DNA of 6,178 bases from Fidelibacterota bacterium (GTDB lineage Bacteria > Marinisomatota > Marinisomatia > Marinisomatales > TCS56), in contig DAOWAH010000109.1 of the NCBI GenBank assembly GCA_030634675.1, forward strand, positions 1 through 6,178, read 5' to 3'. The position numbers and the translations under genes are program-made. A model generated the notes under the pieces. The model saw only the letters and a program-made list of their open reading frames with translations, had not been told where the DNA came from and did no database searches. Numbering within the stretch: the first letter of the stretch is position 1; every line of letters begins with the position of its first letter. Of this stretch, positions 5,658 through 6,178 are shown piece by piece.

Positions 5658-6178
5658 TCACTCTTTCAAACCCAAAGATTTTAATTTAATATGGAGGTGG
5701 GGGCGGCTGTAACCGGCGATAATGGCCGCCCGGGTAATATTACCATTGGTAAATCTGAGCAGGTCAACGAAATAATCCCGGTCGAACTGCCTAATGGAGG
5801 TTTGGTAAGTAGCGGGTATACTGTGTTCAGTTCCCTCTATCCGGTACGATTCAAAATTATCCGGTAAATGGTGGGGCTGAATTGTCTCCTCATTACAGCG
5901 AATGATGGCATTTTCAAGGCTGTTGATTAATTCACGAATATTACCCTGCCAGGGATATTTTTGAAATATGTCCTGCACTTCGGATGAAATTCGCAGGGAC
6001 GCCTTTTTCATCTTTTTAGACAGCTGGTGTAAGTAATACTCCGTCAGGAGGGGGATATCCTCTTTTCGTTCTTTCAAAGGCGGCAGGACGATCCGGAAGA
6101 CATTCAAGCGATAATAAAGATCTTCGCGGAATTCCCCTTTTTCAACCAGTGCTTCAATATTTTGATTGGTGGCGGCGA
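5658..6178 (-). CDS. Sigma-54-dependent NtrC-family regulator, C-terminal part (cut by window edge)
   Basis: The frame is open from the window edge and gives 172 residues. It starts within the sensor I region of the AAA+ domain (AATNQNIEALVEKGEFREDLYYRLNV). Next come LPPLKERKEDIPLL and the sensor II region (YPWQGNIRELINSLENAIIRC). A short linker leads to a Fis-type helix-turn-helix (FDRDYFVDLLRFTNGNITRAAIIAGYSRPHLHIKLKSLGL). Such proteins bind enhancer-like sites as oligomers and remodel sigma-54 RNA polymerase with ATP. The Walker motifs and any receiver or sensor domain lie outside the window, so a PilR-type response regulator cannot be told from an orphan activator. The TTG at 6105-6107 is internal, not a start. 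The gene ends with TGA at the usual family C-terminus. Its place upstream of pilB on the same strand suggests control of the pilus operon, by inference from position. Confidence 0.93.
   Translation of the reverse strand, partial: AATNQNIEALVEKGEFREDLYYRLNVFRIVLPPLKERKEDIPLLTEYYLHQLSKKMKKASLRISSEVQDIFQKYPWQGNIRELINSLENAIIRCNEETIQPHHLPDNFESYRIEGTEHSIPATYQTSIRQFDRDYFVDLLRFTNGNITRAAIIAGYSRPHLHIKLKSLGLKE

Noticed and set aside
5628..5663. GAGTGA/TCACTC inverted repeat at the end of the regulator gene as a terminator
   Set aside because: Only a 6-bp stem with a 24-base loop and no following U-tract.
6105..6107. TTG as start of a 149-residue regulator
   Set aside because: The same frame continues upstream to the window edge with clear AAA+ sequence (AATNQNIEALVEKGEFREDLYYR), so this codon is internal.

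Overview
All genes in this window lie on the minus strand, so the cluster reads from right to left. It is a type IV pilus (T4P) or closely related pseudopilus assembly locus. In transcription order it holds: the C-terminal part of a sigma-54-dependent response regulator (5658-6178, cut by the window edge); a 316-base AT-rich gap; the extension ATPase PilB (3707-5326); the platform protein PilC (2475-3707); the major-pilin candidate PilA (1996-2415); two minor prepilins of PilV/GspI type (1565-1993) and PilW/GspJ type (1059-1562); a PilD-like prepilin peptidase (287-1087) interrupted by an in-frame TGA at 545-547; and the start of a PilX/GspK-like minor prepilin (1-283, cut by the window edge). 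Spacing is very tight: pilB and pilC share one base, the pilins are 2 nt apart, PilW overlaps the peptidase by 29 nt, and PilX starts 3 nt after the peptidase reading frame ends. From pilB onward it looks like one operon. The only internal gap (59 nt) precedes pilA, which also has the clearest Shine-Dalgarno sequence.

The parts fit together as one machine. PilB hydrolyses ATP in the cytoplasm and drives PilC in the inner membrane. PilC feeds PilA subunits into the fibre. The minor prepilins would form the initiating tip complex. The peptidase would cut the leaders after the conserved Gly. The upstream NtrC-family regulator is a natural candidate controller, and an imperfect sigma-54-like element sits directly in front of pilB.

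The most unusual locus is the prepilin peptidase. The N-terminal half keeps all four zinc-type cysteines, but both expected catalytic aspartates are glutamates (IEY and EFRE in place of IDx and GxGD). A single TGA separates the two halves, which otherwise lie in the same uninterrupted frame. Three other genes in the window end at TGA, so simple TGA reassignment is unlikely. Decay of a redundant paralogue, a retained non-proteolytic pseudoenzyme, stop-codon readthrough and a sequencing error all remain possible.

The host is probably a diderm bacterium of moderate-to-low GC, judged from a T4P operon with NtrC-type control. I cannot name a phylum from the sequence. I saw no tRNA, rRNA, CRISPR array or mobile element.
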